A stretch of 64,000 bases of DNA from Salinibacterium sp. M195 (lineage in GTDB: Bacteria > Actinomycetota > Actinomycetes > Actinomycetales > Microbacteriaceae), in contig NZ_CP040814.1 of the NCBI RefSeq assembly GCF_019443965.1, positions 2,604,001 through 2,668,000 on the forward strand, read 5' to 3'. The notes under the pieces are model-generated. The model was not told where the DNA came from and searched no databases. It saw only the letters and a list, made by a program, of their open reading frames with translations. Each line of letters starts with the position of its first letter. Position 1 is the stretch's first letter. Positions 8,521 to 17,905 of the stretch are shown here, piece after piece. A program made the translations under genes and the position numbers.

Positions 8521-9939
8521 GTGAATACGCGCACCAGCACCCACCGCGACTCGGGTCTCGAATTCGCTTCGGACTTTATGATCGGATCGGCCACCGCGTC
8601 CTATCAAATCGAAGGCGCGGTCAACGAAGGCGGCCGAGGGGCCTCCATCTGGGACGCCTTCAGCGCGATCCCCGGCAATATCGTGAATGGCGACACTGGG
8701 GCGATTGCCGACGACCACTACCACCGGCTTGAGAGCGACCTCGACCTGATGTCGTCGCTCGGACTCGAGGCCTATCGTTTCTCAATCGCGTGGCCGCGCA
8801 TCCAACCGCTCGGTTCCGGCGAACCGAATCAGGCCGGGCTCGAGTTCTACGGTCGCCTTGTCGACGGGCTACTTGCTCGCGGCATCCGCCCCATCGCCAC
8901 CCTGTATCACTGGGACCTCCCGCAAGCACTAGAAGATACTGGCGGCTGGACTTCGCGAGAAACCGCTTATAGGTTCGCCGAGTATGCGGCAATCGTCGGG
9001 GCCTACCTCGGGGATCGCGTGGACTGCTGGACCACGCTCAATGAGCCCTGGTGCAGCGCCTATCTTGGCTACGGTTCTGGAGCTCACGCCCCTGGCCGCA
9101 CCGAGCCGCTCGCAGCGCTGAAATCGGTGCATCACTTGCAACTGGCCCACGGTCTTGCACTTCGGGAATTGCGCCGCACGGTCAGCACCGACGCCGAGTA
9201 TTCCGTCACCTTGAACTTTCATGTGCTTCGCGGCGATGACGCGACGTCCGCTGAAGCCAAGCGCCGAATTGATGCCCTGGCGAACCGGGCATTCACCGGC
9301 CCGATGTTACGTGGCGAGTATCCGGCGGATCTACTTGAGGACACCGCGGGAATCACGGACTGGGCATTCGTGCTGCCCGGCGACCTCGAGATCATCCATC
9401 AAGAGATTGATTTCTTAGGCGTCAACTATTACTCCACGACGACGGTGCGGATGTGGGATGGCGCTTCTCCGAGAGAGAATGCGGATGGACACAAGGACGT
9501 TGGTGGCTCGCCCTGGCCGGGGAGCGAAAACGTCGAGTTTCAGACGCAGGCCGGCCCGTACACGTCAATGGGGTGGAACATCGCCCCAGACGGTCTCGAA
9601 GAACTGCTCGTCTCGCTGAGCGAACAGTTCCCGGAACTCCCCTTGGTGATCACCGAGAATGGCGCAGCATTCGAAGACGCTGTCGAGGATGGCGCAGTGC
9701 ACGATGACGAACGAGTCGACTACCTTCGCCGGCATTTCGCTGCGGCCCACCGCGCTATGGCTCGCGGTGTTGACCTTCGCGGCTACCTCGTGTGGTCGCT
9801 GCTCGATAATTTCGAGTGGGGTTATGGCTACAGCAAACGATTCGGAATTGTGCATGTCGACTACGACACCCAAGTTCGGACTGTCAAAGACAGCGGGCTC
9901 TGGCTCACGACTCTGATCCGCGAGCGGCGGCTTCCCTAG
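8521..9939 (+). CDS. Family 1 beta-glucosidase
   Basis: Cytoplasmic glycoside hydrolase that releases glucose from cellobiose and other beta-glucosides. The 472-residue size is normal for GH1. The start region shows [27 protein letters not shown], the acid/base Glu175 lies in TTLNEPW, and the nucleophile Glu379 lies in VITENG. The C-terminal [24 protein letters not shown] segment carries the sugar-binding residues. I favour GTG 8521, which has AAAGGA five bases upstream; ATG 8515 sits directly on that ribosome-binding site and the longer frame from 8458 overlaps the operator. A CebR-like operator and the following LacI-family gene indicate beta-glucoside induction. No transporter is adjacent. 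Confidence 0.93.
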   Translation: MNTRTSTHRDSGLEFASDFMIGSATASYQIEGAVNEGGRGASIWDAFSAIPGNIVNGDTGAIADDHYHRLESDLDLMSSLGLEAYRFSIAWPRIQPLGSGEPNQAGLEFYGRLVDGLLARGIRPIATLYHWDLPQALEDTGGWTSRETAYRFAEYAAIVGAYLGDRVDCWTTLNEPWCSAYLGYGSGAHAPGRTEPLAALKSVHHLQLAHGLALRELRRTVSTDAEYSVTLNFHVLRGDDATSAEAKRRIDALANRAFTGPMLRGEYPADLLEDTAGITDWAFVLPGDLEIIHQEIDFLGVNYYSTTTVRMWDGASPRENADGHKDVGGSPWPGSENVEFQTQAGPYTSMGWNIAPDGLEELLVSLSEQFPELPLVITENGAAFEDAVEDGAVHDDERVDYLRRHFAAAHRAMARGVDLRGYLVWSLLDNFEWGYGYSKRFGIVHVDYDTQVRTVKDSGLWLTTLIRERRLP

Positions 9940-9949
9940 CGAGGTTATG

Positions 9950-9979
9950 GGGCGGCTACGATTAGCGCCATTGCCGCCC
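9950..9979 (+). terminator. Hairpin between beta-glucosidase and LacI-family gene
   Basis: GGGCGGC at 9950-9956 and GCCGCCC at 9973-9979 form a 7-bp stem with a 16-base loop. It may attenuate read-through from the glucosidase gene into the regulator. There is no T-tract. Confidence 0.35.
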
Positions 9980-9992
9980 ACGAAAGGCACTG

Positions 9993-11030
9993 ATGACGCA
10001 GGAAACGGATGCACCTGCCGTCGTTCCACCAACGCTGCTCGCTGTTGCCCAGCTTGCCAAGGTGTCGCGTTCGACAGCATCACGGGTGCTCAACGGTTCT
10101 CCTCAGGTGACAGAAGAGGCGATTGCTGCGGTCACCAGAGCCATCTCCGAGCTCAACTATGTGCCGAACCGGACAGCGAGGAACCTGGCGAACCGCACCA
10201 CGCAGTCCATCGCAATGGTTATCCCGCAGCAGACATCTAAATTCTTCGCAGACCCCTATTTCGCTGCGGTCATTCAAGGCGCAGCGCTGCACATGGCGTC
10301 GACGGAATACACTCTTACTCTGTTGATTGAATCTGATGACGATCCGCAGAAAACACGGCGGTTCCTTGAGGGCGGCAATGTGGATGGCGCCCTCATCTTG
10401 TCGCATTACACCCGTGACGCGGATTACGTGGCGCTCTCTCGCAATTTGCCCGTGGTGTTCGGTGTTCAACCGTTGAGCACCGACGAGGGACCCTACTCGG
10501 TCGTTGACGTCAACAATGTGGAGGCGGCAGTTCTTGCCACTCAGCTTCTCATTGGCCACGGCTGCACCCAGATCGCCATAATCGGTGCACCGTTGGGGAT
10601 GTCCGCTGGGCGTGATCGCGCGGAGGGCTGGCGCTCGACGCTGGCTTCAGCCGGCCTGGCTGAGGGCCCGTTCGAAGAGGGCGATCTCACGCCTGCGGGT
10701 GGCGCGGCGGCCATGGAGCGTCTTCTGGATGTTGGTCGGCCGATCGACGGGCTGGTGGCAGCGACGGCTCAGATGGCACAGGGGGCAATGGGCGTGCTGA
10801 AGGATCGTGGCATTGCCGTTCCCGAAGATATCGCTGTGGCGACTATCGACAACAACTTCTTTTCGACGAGCACCCATCCACCGTTGACTTCAGTCGATCT
10901 AAATACCGACCTGAAGGGTGCAGTGATGGCGGAAACGCTGCTGCGGATTGTGCGGGGCGAGATCGTCGAAAAGTTCACCACGATTCCGATCGAGCTCATC
11001 GAACGCGAATCGACCCGCGCGAGAAGCTGA
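9993..11030 (+). CDS. LacI-family transcriptional regulator (CebR-like)
   Basis: Sugar-responsive repressor of 345 residues. Residues 14-60 form the LacI helix-turn-helix and hinge (LLAVAQLAKVSRSTASRVLNG, then LNYVPNRTARNLANRTT), followed by a periplasmic-binding-protein-like ligand domain (SIAMVIPQQTSKFFADPYF onward). GAAAGG precedes the ATG. It lies 53 bases after the beta-glucosidase, and a CebR-type palindrome sits in that gene's promoter, so cellobiose or a related beta-glucoside is the likely inducer. That ligand is inferred from the operator and neighbour. Confidence 0.9.
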   Translation: MTQETDAPAVVPPTLLAVAQLAKVSRSTASRVLNGSPQVTEEAIAAVTRAISELNYVPNRTARNLANRTTQSIAMVIPQQTSKFFADPYFAAVIQGAALHMASTEYTLTLLIESDDDPQKTRRFLEGGNVDGALILSHYTRDADYVALSRNLPVVFGVQPLSTDEGPYSVVDVNNVEAAVLATQLLIGHGCTQIAIIGAPLGMSAGRDRAEGWRSTLASAGLAEGPFEEGDLTPAGGAAAMERLLDVGRPIDGLVAATAQMAQGAMGVLKDRGIAVPEDIAVATIDNNFFSTSTHPPLTSVDLNTDLKGAVMAETLLRIVRGEIVEKFTTIPIELIERESTRARS

Positions 11031-11118
11031 CCATGGTGGGGCTGCCGTGATCAGGACGCTCGACTTTCTCCAGACAAAGGCAGAAACCGTGCCCGCAACT
11101 GGTTAGGCTTGCGGGACA

Positions 11119-12321
11119 ATGACAGTCACTGGATCTTGGGAACGCGCCGCCAATGGCGCCATGCTACTCGGCGCCGACGGGCAGCTAAGTCAGACAATTT
11201 TTGCCGAAATGTCGGCGCTCGCGATGAGCACCGGTGCCATCAATCTGGGCCAAGGCTTCCCGGACGAAGACGGGCCCATCGAAGTTTTGGATGCCGCCCG
11301 CAAAGCGATCAGCGACGGCATCAACCAGTACCCGCCCGGCAACGGCCTTCCGGTGCTACGAAATGCGATCGCCGAACACCAAGAGCGTTTCTACGGCATC
11401 GAAATTGACCCCGATACGCAAGTATTCGCTACTGCTGGCGCCACAGAAGCTCTTGCCGCAACCATCCTTGCCCTCACGAGCGAGGGCGACGAGGTCATCA
11501 CCCTCGAACCCTTCTACGACGCTTACGGCGCCATGATCAACTACGCGCGCGCCACCCATGTGACCGTGCCACTGCGGGCTCCTGACTTTCAGCCCAACCA
11601 CGAAGACATCAAGGCTGCCTTCAGCGGACGCACGCGCCTCATCATTCTCAACAGCCCCCACAACCCCACCGGTGCTGTGTTAGACCGCGAAACACTCGAG
11701 CTCATTGTCGAACTCGCCCATAAATACGACGCCCTCATCGTCACCGACGAAGTGTACGAACACATCACCTTCGGCTACGAACACATCCCCATTTCGAGCC
11801 TGCCCGGGGCCTTCGACCGCACCGTCAGCATCTCGAGCGGTGGCAAAACGTTCAACACCACCGGCTGGAAAATTGGCTGGATTACCGGGCCTCAGCCCAT
11901 CCTTCAGGCCATCATGGCCGTGAAGCAGTACCTTACATACGTCAACGGCGCGCCATTCCAGCCGGCGATCGCTGCCGGACTCGGACTGCCAGACAGCTAC
12001 TTTGACGGCCTGGCTAGCGGCCTCGCCCGCAAACGCGACACTCTCGGCGCTGGTCTTCGCAGCGCAGGGTTCGACGTCAGCACACCCCAAGCTGGCTACT
12101 TCATCATTGCGGATGCCGCACCCCTCGGAGTCACGGATGCTGCAGAATTTTGCCGCACCCTGCCCGACCTCGCCGGTGTCGTCGGAATCCCCATCACCGC
12201 GTTCGTGCACCCTCAGAATCACGACGACTACAACACGCTCATCCGCTTTGCCTTCTGCAAGAAGACGGATGTGCTCGATCGGGCCGCCGCCCAGCTCTCA
12301 GGCATGAAACTGCGCCACTAG
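11119..12321 (+). CDS. Class I/II aminotransferase (glutamine/kynurenine transaminase or DapC-like)
   Basis: PLP enzyme of fold type I, 400 residues. SSGGKTFNTTGWKIGWITG holds the PLP lysine and phosphate-binding residues, NSPHNPTGAV the substrate-carboxylate segment and VTDEVYEHITF the PLP-contacting Asp/Tyr. Close relatives are annotated as kynurenine-oxoglutarate/glutamine transaminase K (KAT I-like) or as the succinyl-diaminopimelate aminotransferase DapC. The gene converges on an omega-amidase-like nitrilase only 70 bases away. That pairing favours a glutamine-transaminase role, in which the alpha-ketoglutaramate product is hydrolysed by the neighbour. The sequence alone does not separate the options. 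Confidence 0.8.
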   Translation: MTVTGSWERAANGAMLLGADGQLSQTIFAEMSALAMSTGAINLGQGFPDEDGPIEVLDAARKAISDGINQYPPGNGLPVLRNAIAEHQERFYGIEIDPDTQVFATAGATEALAATILALTSEGDEVITLEPFYDAYGAMINYARATHVTVPLRAPDFQPNHEDIKAAFSGRTRLIILNSPHNPTGAVLDRETLELIVELAHKYDALIVTDEVYEHITFGYEHIPISSLPGAFDRTVSISSGGKTFNTTGWKIGWITGPQPILQAIMAVKQYLTYVNGAPFQPAIAAGLGLPDSYFDGLASGLARKRDTLGAGLRSAGFDVSTPQAGYFIIADAAPLGVTDAAEFCRTLPDLAGVVGIPITAFVHPQNHDDYNTLIRFAFCKKTDVLDRAAAQLSGMKLRH

Positions 12322-12389
12322 CTGCGGGCGCGATGCCCGGAGGACAGACGCATCCGACGCACTAAAGACGACAAGGCAGCAGTTGACGT

Positions 12390-13205
12390 CTAGCGCTCGT
12401 CGCGTGGTCGCACTTCGTAGCGACGCAACTCGAGCGCCGGGTTGATCGCGCGCACCTCATCAAGACGGGCGAGCTCGATGTGAGCGACAGCAACATCGGT
12501 GCGCTCACCGATCGTCACCAGCTCGACGCCCATCGGGTCGACGACCATGCTGTTGCCGACGCCAATCGGCGGCGCGTGATCGGCAGCCGCAACAAAGACC
12601 GTGTTCTCAATGGCGCGTGCCGTGAGCAGGGTGCGCCAGTGGTATTCCTTCAGCGGACCACGCACCCACTCGGCCGGTACAACAATCAGGTTGGCTCCGG
12701 CATCCACCAAGCGGCGAGACACCTCAGGAAAACGGATGTCGTAGCACGTCTGCAATCCGACGGTAAACCCCTCCCACGCGAAGGTCTCTGGCGCACCAAT
12801 CGACCCGGGAATGACCCAGTCGGATTCGCGTTGGCCGAACGCATCGTAGAGGTGCTGCTTGCGATACGTCGCAACCACAGCGCCGGTTGGCGCAATCGCT
12901 ACGAGGGTGTTTGAGAAGCGGCCGATTTCGTCGCGTGACTCCAACATGCCGGCAGCGACATGAATGCGTAGGCGTTGCGCCAATGACGTTAGCGCCTGAA
13001 CGAATGGGCCGTCGAGGGGCTCCGCCGCAGCCAGCCAGTCGTCGCCCATTTTCGGCGTGAAGTACGACGAGTATTCCGGAAAGACCACAAAGCTGGCACC
13101 GCGAGATGCCGCGCGCTCAGCAAGCTCCGTGATCGTGGCAATGTTCTGCTCGCGATCGGCACCGGACGCAAACTGGGCAACAGCGATACTCGAAGCGGAA
13201 GTCAT
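12390..13205 (-). CDS. Carbon-nitrogen hydrolase (Nit2/omega-amidase-like)
   Basis: Nitrilase-superfamily amidase of 271 residues. The Glu-Lys-Cys triad is visible as Glu in FVVFPEYSSYF, Lys in YRKQHLYDA and Cys in VGLQTCYDIRFPE, the pattern of the Nit1/Nit2 branch, which cleaves omega-amides such as alpha-ketoglutaramate or deaminated glutathione. No signal peptide is present, so it acts in the cytoplasm. The facing aminotransferase would supply the keto-amide. Start at ATG 13205; ten bases separate it from the stop of the upstream ferredoxin reductase on the same strand, so it may be the last gene of that long operon. Confidence 0.85.
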   Translation of the reverse strand: MTSASSIAVAQFASGADREQNIATITELAERAASRGASFVVFPEYSSYFTPKMGDDWLAAAEPLDGPFVQALTSLAQRLRIHVAAGMLESRDEIGRFSNTLVAIAPTGAVVATYRKQHLYDAFGQRESDWVIPGSIGAPETFAWEGFTVGLQTCYDIRFPEVSRRLVDAGANLIVVPAEWVRGPLKEYHWRTLLTARAIENTVFVAAADHAPPIGVGNSMVVDPMGVELVTIGERTDVAVAHIELARLDEVRAINPALELRRYEVRPRDER

Positions 13206-13214
13206 AACTCCAGC

Positions 13215-14441
13215 CTACGACCCGCCATCCGCGATTTGCTTGCGATACGGCAGCAGCGCGGCCTTCATGCCAATTCCGAGTACGCCAACGAGACGATCGT
13301 CGCGGTAGTAACCAACGGCAGCCTGCTCGGTGAGGTCTCCCTCGAGGATGCGGATGTCGTCATCCGACACCAGCCCCAACAGTCCATAGGCTTGCAGTTT
13401 GATCTCAAACTGGTTCGACCAGAACGACGGCATCGGAGCGAACGGTTTCGCGACTACGTCAGCGAAGGTTCCATCGTCGGCAAGGTGCGCCGCGAGTACG
13501 GCACCAGCACGCTTACCGGTGTCGGTCGGGATGTTCCAGTGCTCGATACGTCGCGGAACGTCATCAAACATGGGGTTCGGGAAGCGCGCGATATCGCCAA
13601 CGACATAGACATCGTCACGAGCGACACCTGACGTCGAGACCGCACGCATCGCGTTATCGGCGAGCACACCATCGCTCAGATCAAGATCGGTGTCGGCGAG
13701 CCATTCGCTGTTGCAGTCGGAGCCAACAGACTCGATCAGAACATCGGCGGGCACAACGGTGCCATCGCTGAGTTCGACAGACTCAACGGAAGCCTCACCG
13801 TTGATCGCCGCGACGTTCACGCCAGAGAAAATCTCTACGCCCTCCGCGGTGAGACGACGGCGCATTTCCTTCGCGACGAGGTCACCCAAGGGGCGCATCA
13901 TGGGCTCAGCACTCGGCGTCACAATCGTGACTGCACAGCCCAGCTTGCGGGCAGTCGCACTCAGTTCGCAGCCCAAGAAGCCCGAACCGACGACAACAAC
14001 ACGAGCGCCCGGGGTGAGCTCCGCCCGCAACGCCATCGCGTCATCAAGCGAACGAACGACATGACGGCCAGTGATCGGCGCGAAGTCCAAGCGACGAGCA
14101 CGCAAGCCCGTTGCAATGACCAGGGCACGCCACTCGTGCACGTTGCCGTCGTCAGTTGTCAGGGTTCGAGCATCGAGATCGACCGCGGATGCCCGCACCC
14201 CGAGCATCCACTCAACATCACCCATCTCGGCGCGCGACGGAAACGCGACAGCTTCGTGAGTGACGTCTGTGGCCAACACCTCTTTAGACAAAGGCGGACG
14301 GTTATATGGCGCGTGAAGTTCGTCGCCAACAACCCGGATAGCACCGGTGTAGCCCGAGCGACGAAGAGACTCCGCCGCGCGCAGTCCACCCATCGCCGCA
14401 CCGACAATAACGACCGGTGCGGCGGGGTTAGCCTCAGACAC
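13215..14441 (-). CDS. Ferredoxin reductase, FAD-dependent (P450 system type)
   Basis: Flavoprotein of 408 residues that passes electrons from NAD(P)H to a ferredoxin. VIVGAAMGGLRAAESLRR binds FAD, RPPLSKEVL is typical of rhodocoxin/putidaredoxin-type reductases, RVVVVGSGFLGCELSA binds NAD(P)H and DVYVVGDIARF is the second FAD motif. GTG 14441 overlaps the ferredoxin stop as TAGTG, so the two are translationally coupled; the longer frame would run into the ferredoxin gene. With the 63-residue ferredoxin it is the natural electron chain for the cytochrome P450 at 18.6 kb, although it sits at the end of the ring-cleavage operon. Confidence 0.9.
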   Translation of the reverse strand: MSEANPAAPVVIVGAAMGGLRAAESLRRSGYTGAIRVVGDELHAPYNRPPLSKEVLATDVTHEAVAFPSRAEMGDVEWMLGVRASAVDLDARTLTTDDGNVHEWRALVIATGLRARRLDFAPITGRHVVRSLDDAMALRAELTPGARVVVVGSGFLGCELSATARKLGCAVTIVTPSAEPMMRPLGDLVAKEMRRRLTAEGVEIFSGVNVAAINGEASVESVELSDGTVVPADVLIESVGSDCNSEWLADTDLDLSDGVLADNAMRAVSTSGVARDDVYVVGDIARFPNPMFDDVPRRIEHWNIPTDTGKRAGAVLAAHLADDGTFADVVAKPFAPMPSFWSNQFEIKLQAYGLLGLVSDDDIRILEGDLTEQAAVGYYRDDRLVGVLGIGMKAALLPYRKQIADGGS

Positions 14442-14632
14442 TATTCGACGATTCGAATAGCCTGCATTGGGCACACATCTACAGCGGCTTCAATGTTGTC
14501 GCGCTCCGAGTCAGGCGCTTCAGCCACATACTCAAGTTTGTCGTCATCGTTGAGCTTGAAGTTGTCGGGTGCCTCAAACACGCACTGGCCGTAGTGCTGG
14601 CACTGGTTCATGTCGACTTCGATTTTGATCAT
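14441..14632 (-). CDS. Small ferredoxin, P450-associated (3Fe-4S type)
   Basis: A 63-residue acidic electron carrier. Cysteines occur as C-QH-Y-GQ-C near the N-terminus and in the VCPMQAI segment near the C-terminus, the CxxXxxC...CP arrangement of 3Fe-4S or 4Fe-4S ferredoxins that serve actinobacterial P450s. The variable position X is Tyr here, where many relatives have Cys or His. Its ATG overlaps the stop of the FAH-family gene (ATGA) and its stop overlaps the reductase GTG. This shows co-translation within the hpa-like operon. Confidence 0.88.
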   Translation of the reverse strand: MIKIEVDMNQCQHYGQCVFEAPDNFKLNDDDKLEYVAEAPDSERDNIEAAVDVCPMQAIRIVE

Positions 14633-15507
14633 CGTTTTTCCTCAACTCTCGACGGGTAGAGATCTTTAGATGGAGTTCGAATACCTCGGAACTCCCAATC
14701 GCCACCCATTGCCGTCGACATTACCTCTTCACTCTGGGTCGGCTGTGCACCCACGTCGGTGCGAATCGGAGTCGGCCCCGTAACAATGCGGTTCGTCAGC
14801 TTGCCGAGACCTTCAACTTCAACCTCGACAACATCGCCAGGCTGCACCGGGCGCGAGAACGCGGGCGTGCCCGAGAACAGCATGTCGCCGGGGCTCAACG
14901 TGATCGTGCGGGCGATATCGGCCACGAGGTAGTTCATGTCCCACTCCATGTTGTCGGTGTTGTCGTCTTGCTTGACCTCACCGTTCACGATGGTGCGCAA
15001 TTGCTTGCCGCGGAAATCCCAGTCGGTTACGAGACCGGGACCGACGGGAGCGAGGGTGTCGCTGCCCTTGACGCGAAGCATAGAACCGGCATCCGTGTCT
15101 CGAAAATCATGCAGACCGTAGTCGTTACCGATCGAGTAACCAGCAATGTAATCGCTGGCTTGCTCTGGCGAAACGTTGCGGCAGGTGCGACCGATGACGA
15201 TGACAATTTCACCCTCGAAGTTCAACCACTTGCAGCCCTCGGGGCGCACAACATCACCCTTGTGGGTGTTGAGGGCCGTGACCGGCTTCTGAAAGTAAGT
15301 CGGAGCCGAGGGTAGCTTCGTCATGAACTCTTCGGTGCGGCTCGCGTAGTTCAAGTGCACGGCAATGATCTTGCTCGGCTCGGTCGGAGGCAAATGGATC
15401 GCCTCGTCGACTCCCACCTCGCGACCGTCGCCAGCGACGAGCGTGTCACCGTGGCGCGTTACCTGAGTTGGATATCCATCAAGAAGTATTCTGCGGAGTT
15501 CAGTCAC
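14629..15507 (-). CDS. Fumarylacetoacetate hydrolase family protein (HpaG-like)
   Basis: Metal-dependent FAH-fold enzyme of about 292 residues. KWLNFEGEIVIVIGR carries the Glu-x-Glu metal ligands, with NDYGLHDFRD, RVKGSDTLAPVGP and SPGDMLFSGTPA as the other family landmarks. In homoprotocatechuate catabolism, FAH-fold HpaG decarboxylates and isomerises the ring-cleavage product. Position right after hpaD and hpaE supports that role here. The C-terminus extends about 50 residues past the FAH core (GDWEFRGIRTPSKDLY), which is unusual for HpaG. I chose GTG 15507, overlapping the hpaD stop by eight bases; ATG 15522 with AAAGG directly before it is the alternative. Confidence 0.8.
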   Translation of the reverse strand: MTELRRILLDGYPTQVTRHGDTLVAGDGREVGVDEAIHLPPTEPSKIIAVHLNYASRTEEFMTKLPSAPTYFQKPVTALNTHKGDVVRPEGCKWLNFEGEIVIVIGRTCRNVSPEQASDYIAGYSIGNDYGLHDFRDTDAGSMLRVKGSDTLAPVGPGLVTDWDFRGKQLRTIVNGEVKQDDNTDNMEWDMNYLVADIARTITLSPGDMLFSGTPAFSRPVQPGDVVEVEVEGLGKLTNRIVTGPTPIRTDVGAQPTQSEEVMSTAMGGDWEFRGIRTPSKDLYPSRVEEKR

Positions 15508-16411
15508 GAGAAAGAACCACATCCTTTGCTGCTGGGAAGCCACCTTCTGGCTTCGGGAACCACACGTGCACCTGACCGGTGCCGATGGAGTTTTCGTAGT
15601 CGCTGTACATCACGCCGGGAGCGGTGCACGCCTCTTCGCCAATCGCACCCGCCGTCATAAGCCAGTGACCAAACATGGCCTCGGGGCGCACCTTCTTGAA
15701 CGCCGGCATGGTTTCCAACACCTGCGCGTGGTCGCCAGCCTTGAACCAGTCGAGGCGTTCGTAATCTGCCGCACGGGCAGCATCCGAGAAGATGTGGGCC
15801 GGGTCGGCCATCTCGTGCTTACGCAGATCGCGGAGCTTGTAGAACGTGTGCGAGAGAGCACCGGAGGCGAGCAGGATGACGCGGCGGTCGCTCTTGGCGA
15901 TCGCTTCACCAATCGCGCGCCCCGCACGGAGGAAGTCTTCGTCAGTGGCGGTCTGGCAGATGGAGACGCTCACCCATTTCTTGTCTGGCAACCCCTTGCC
16001 GAGGTAGTCCCACAGGTTGATCGTGGCGTACATGATCGGCAGGTGCTCATCGTCGATCGGGGTGATCCACGTGCCGTTCTTTTCGGCCTGCTCCCCCATG
16101 AGCTTCGCGAGCTCGGGATCGCCGATGAAGTCATACGGCACACCGCTCATTCCGCGAGGCAACTCCTCTGAGGTGAACTTGCCGTGACGACGCTCGTGCG
16201 CGGTCACGACGAACTCAACCGTGGTCGCCCAGTGGCTGTCGAGCACGACAACAGTGTCGTAGTCGTCATTCTCGAAGTAGTCCTTGCGGAGCCGTTCGAG
16301 GCCTTCGACGAGCGTTGAGTCTTTGCCCTCATTGAGTTCCATGCGTATCTCTTTGGGCAACATGATCGTGGGTACGTGGGCGATCAGCCCAGCGCCAACA
16401 ACTTCTCCCAT
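15500..16411 (-). CDS. hpaD: 3,4-dihydroxyphenylacetate 2,3-dioxygenase-like (LigB-type)
   Basis: Extradiol ring-cleavage dioxygenase of the class III LigB fold, 303 residues. Metal and catalytic histidines are recognisable in IAHVPTIML, VLDSHWATTVEF and LASGALSHTFYK. The C-terminal GTGQVHVWFPKPEGG closely parallels the end of enterobacterial HpaD, which opens the ring of homoprotocatechuate. Start at ATG 16411 has AAGGA seven bases upstream; two bases separate it from the hpaE stop. With hpaE before it and the FAH-family gene after it, this is the core of a homoprotocatechuate meta-cleavage operon. No HpaBC hydroxylase, HpaF, HpaH or HpaI is visible in the window. Confidence 0.88.
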   Translation of the reverse strand: MGEVVGAGLIAHVPTIMLPKEIRMELNEGKDSTLVEGLERLRKDYFENDDYDTVVVLDSHWATTVEFVVTAHERRHGKFTSEELPRGMSGVPYDFIGDPELAKLMGEQAEKNGTWITPIDDEHLPIMYATINLWDYLGKGLPDKKWVSVSICQTATDEDFLRAGRAIGEAIAKSDRRVILLASGALSHTFYKLRDLRKHEMADPAHIFSDAARAADYERLDWFKAGDHAQVLETMPAFKKVRPEAMFGHWLMTAGAIGEEACTAPGVMYSDYENSIGTGQVHVWFPKPEGGFPAAKDVVLSRD

Positions 16412-16413
16412 GA

Positions 16414-17877
16414 CTATTCCTTCCATCCGTTGGGTGCGAACACCGTGTTCTTAACATCTGCGTAGAAATCGAACGACCAGGTGCCGCCCTCGCGGCCAAC
16501 ACCTGACTTCTTGGAACCGCCGAAGGGCGCACGCAAGTCGCGCACGAAGAAGCAGTTCACCCAGATCGTGCCCGCAACAAGCTGCTTGGCGATCAAATCG
16601 GCGTGCTCCCGGTTGCCCGAAACGAGGATGGCGGCGAGACCGAATTCGGTGCCGTTGGCCATTGCGACGACTTCTTCGTCTGTCGTGAACGTTTGCATGG
16701 TCAGTACCGGCCCGAAGACCTCTTGCGTGACGATCTCGCTGCCGACTTCGGGGTTCTTCACCAGGGTTGGCGCGAAGTAGAGGCCACCAAGTTCGGCGTT
16801 TGGCCCGCCACCGAAGAGGATGTCAGCTCCGCCCTCCTTTGCACGATCGACGAAGCCCTTGATCCGCTCGAAGTGCACGCGGTGAACCTGCGGCCCGATG
16901 TCGGTCTCGATGTCGCGAGGGTCGCCCTGGCGCAGGGTCGCGACCTTCGTTTTGAATGCTTCGGCAAAGGCATCCGCAATGTTTTCGTGAACGAGGATGC
17001 GCGTGCCCGAGAGACAAACCTGGCCAGCATTGTCGTATTGCTCAACCGCGAGGGTTGCCGCCAGTTCGAGGTCGGCGTCTTCCATGACGATGCACGGGCT
17101 CTTGCCGCCGAGCTCGAAGCTGCAGGGTGTGAGGTTGTCTGCCGCGGCACGAGCGATCGACTTCGCCGTTGGTACCGAACCGGTGAACGAGATACGGCTG
17201 AGATCGGGGTGGCCAACGAGCGACGCGCCCGCCTCTTTTCCGTAGCCCTGTACAACGTTGAAGACGCCGGCGGGGAGACCGGCTTCGGCGGCGATATCCG
17301 CGAAGAGCGATGCCGTAAGCGGCGTCCACTCGGCAGGCTTCAGCACGACGGTGTCGCCGGCGGCGAGCGCGGGAGCGATCTTCCAGGTGGCGAGCATGAG
17401 GGGCGCGTTCCACGGCGTGATGAGCGCGGCGACTCCCGAGGGATCCCACGAGACGTGGTTGTTGTGGCCACGAGTTTCGAAGTCGGGATGCCCGAGGTCG
17501 TTCACGAGGTAGTCAGCGAAGAACCGGAAATTGTGGGCCACTCGCGGCATTACGCCGCGCAGGTGGCTGCGGAGGAGCGCACCGTTATCCATGGTTTCGA
17601 CGTTGGCGAGGTCGCTGACGCGTTCTTCGACGAGGTCGGCGATCTTGTGCATGATTGCTGCACGGTCTTGGGGGCTAGTGGCAGCCCAGCCGGGGAATGC
17701 TGCACGCGCGGCGGCAACGGCAAGGTCTACCTCGCGCTGGCCACCGCGGGAAATTTCGCCGAGTGCGCTGGCATCGATCGGCGAAACGTTGGTAAAGGTC
17801 TCTTCGGAGGCGACACGCTCTCCATTGATGAAGTGCCGTGTGTCGACGGTCACTCCGGCTACTTGAACGTTGGTCAT
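16414..17877 (-). CDS. hpaE: 5-carboxymethyl-2-hydroxymuconate semialdehyde dehydrogenase
   Basis: NAD-dependent aldehyde dehydrogenase of 487 residues acting on the HpaD product. ITPWNAPLML and ELGGKSPCIVMED carry the cofactor site and general-base Glu, and DNAGQVCLSGTR carries the catalytic Cys. The ending SFDFYADVKNTVF is characteristic of the HpaE branch. It is the first gene of the operon hpaE-hpaD-FAH-ferredoxin-reductase. A palindrome 30-55 bases upstream of the ATG, matching sites elsewhere in the region, is the likely repressor site. Confidence 0.9.
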   Translation of the reverse strand: MTNVQVAGVTVDTRHFINGERVASEETFTNVSPIDASALGEISRGGQREVDLAVAAARAAFPGWAATSPQDRAAIMHKIADLVEERVSDLANVETMDNGALLRSHLRGVMPRVAHNFRFFADYLVNDLGHPDFETRGHNNHVSWDPSGVAALITPWNAPLMLATWKIAPALAAGDTVVLKPAEWTPLTASLFADIAAEAGLPAGVFNVVQGYGKEAGASLVGHPDLSRISFTGSVPTAKSIARAAADNLTPCSFELGGKSPCIVMEDADLELAATLAVEQYDNAGQVCLSGTRILVHENIADAFAEAFKTKVATLRQGDPRDIETDIGPQVHRVHFERIKGFVDRAKEGGADILFGGGPNAELGGLYFAPTLVKNPEVGSEIVTQEVFGPVLTMQTFTTDEEVVAMANGTEFGLAAILVSGNREHADLIAKQLVAGTIWVNCFFVRDLRAPFGGSKKSGVGREGGTWSFDFYADVKNTVFAPNGWKE

Positions 17878-17905
17878 AGTGGTCCCGTCTCGAATCGCTC
17901 GCCGT

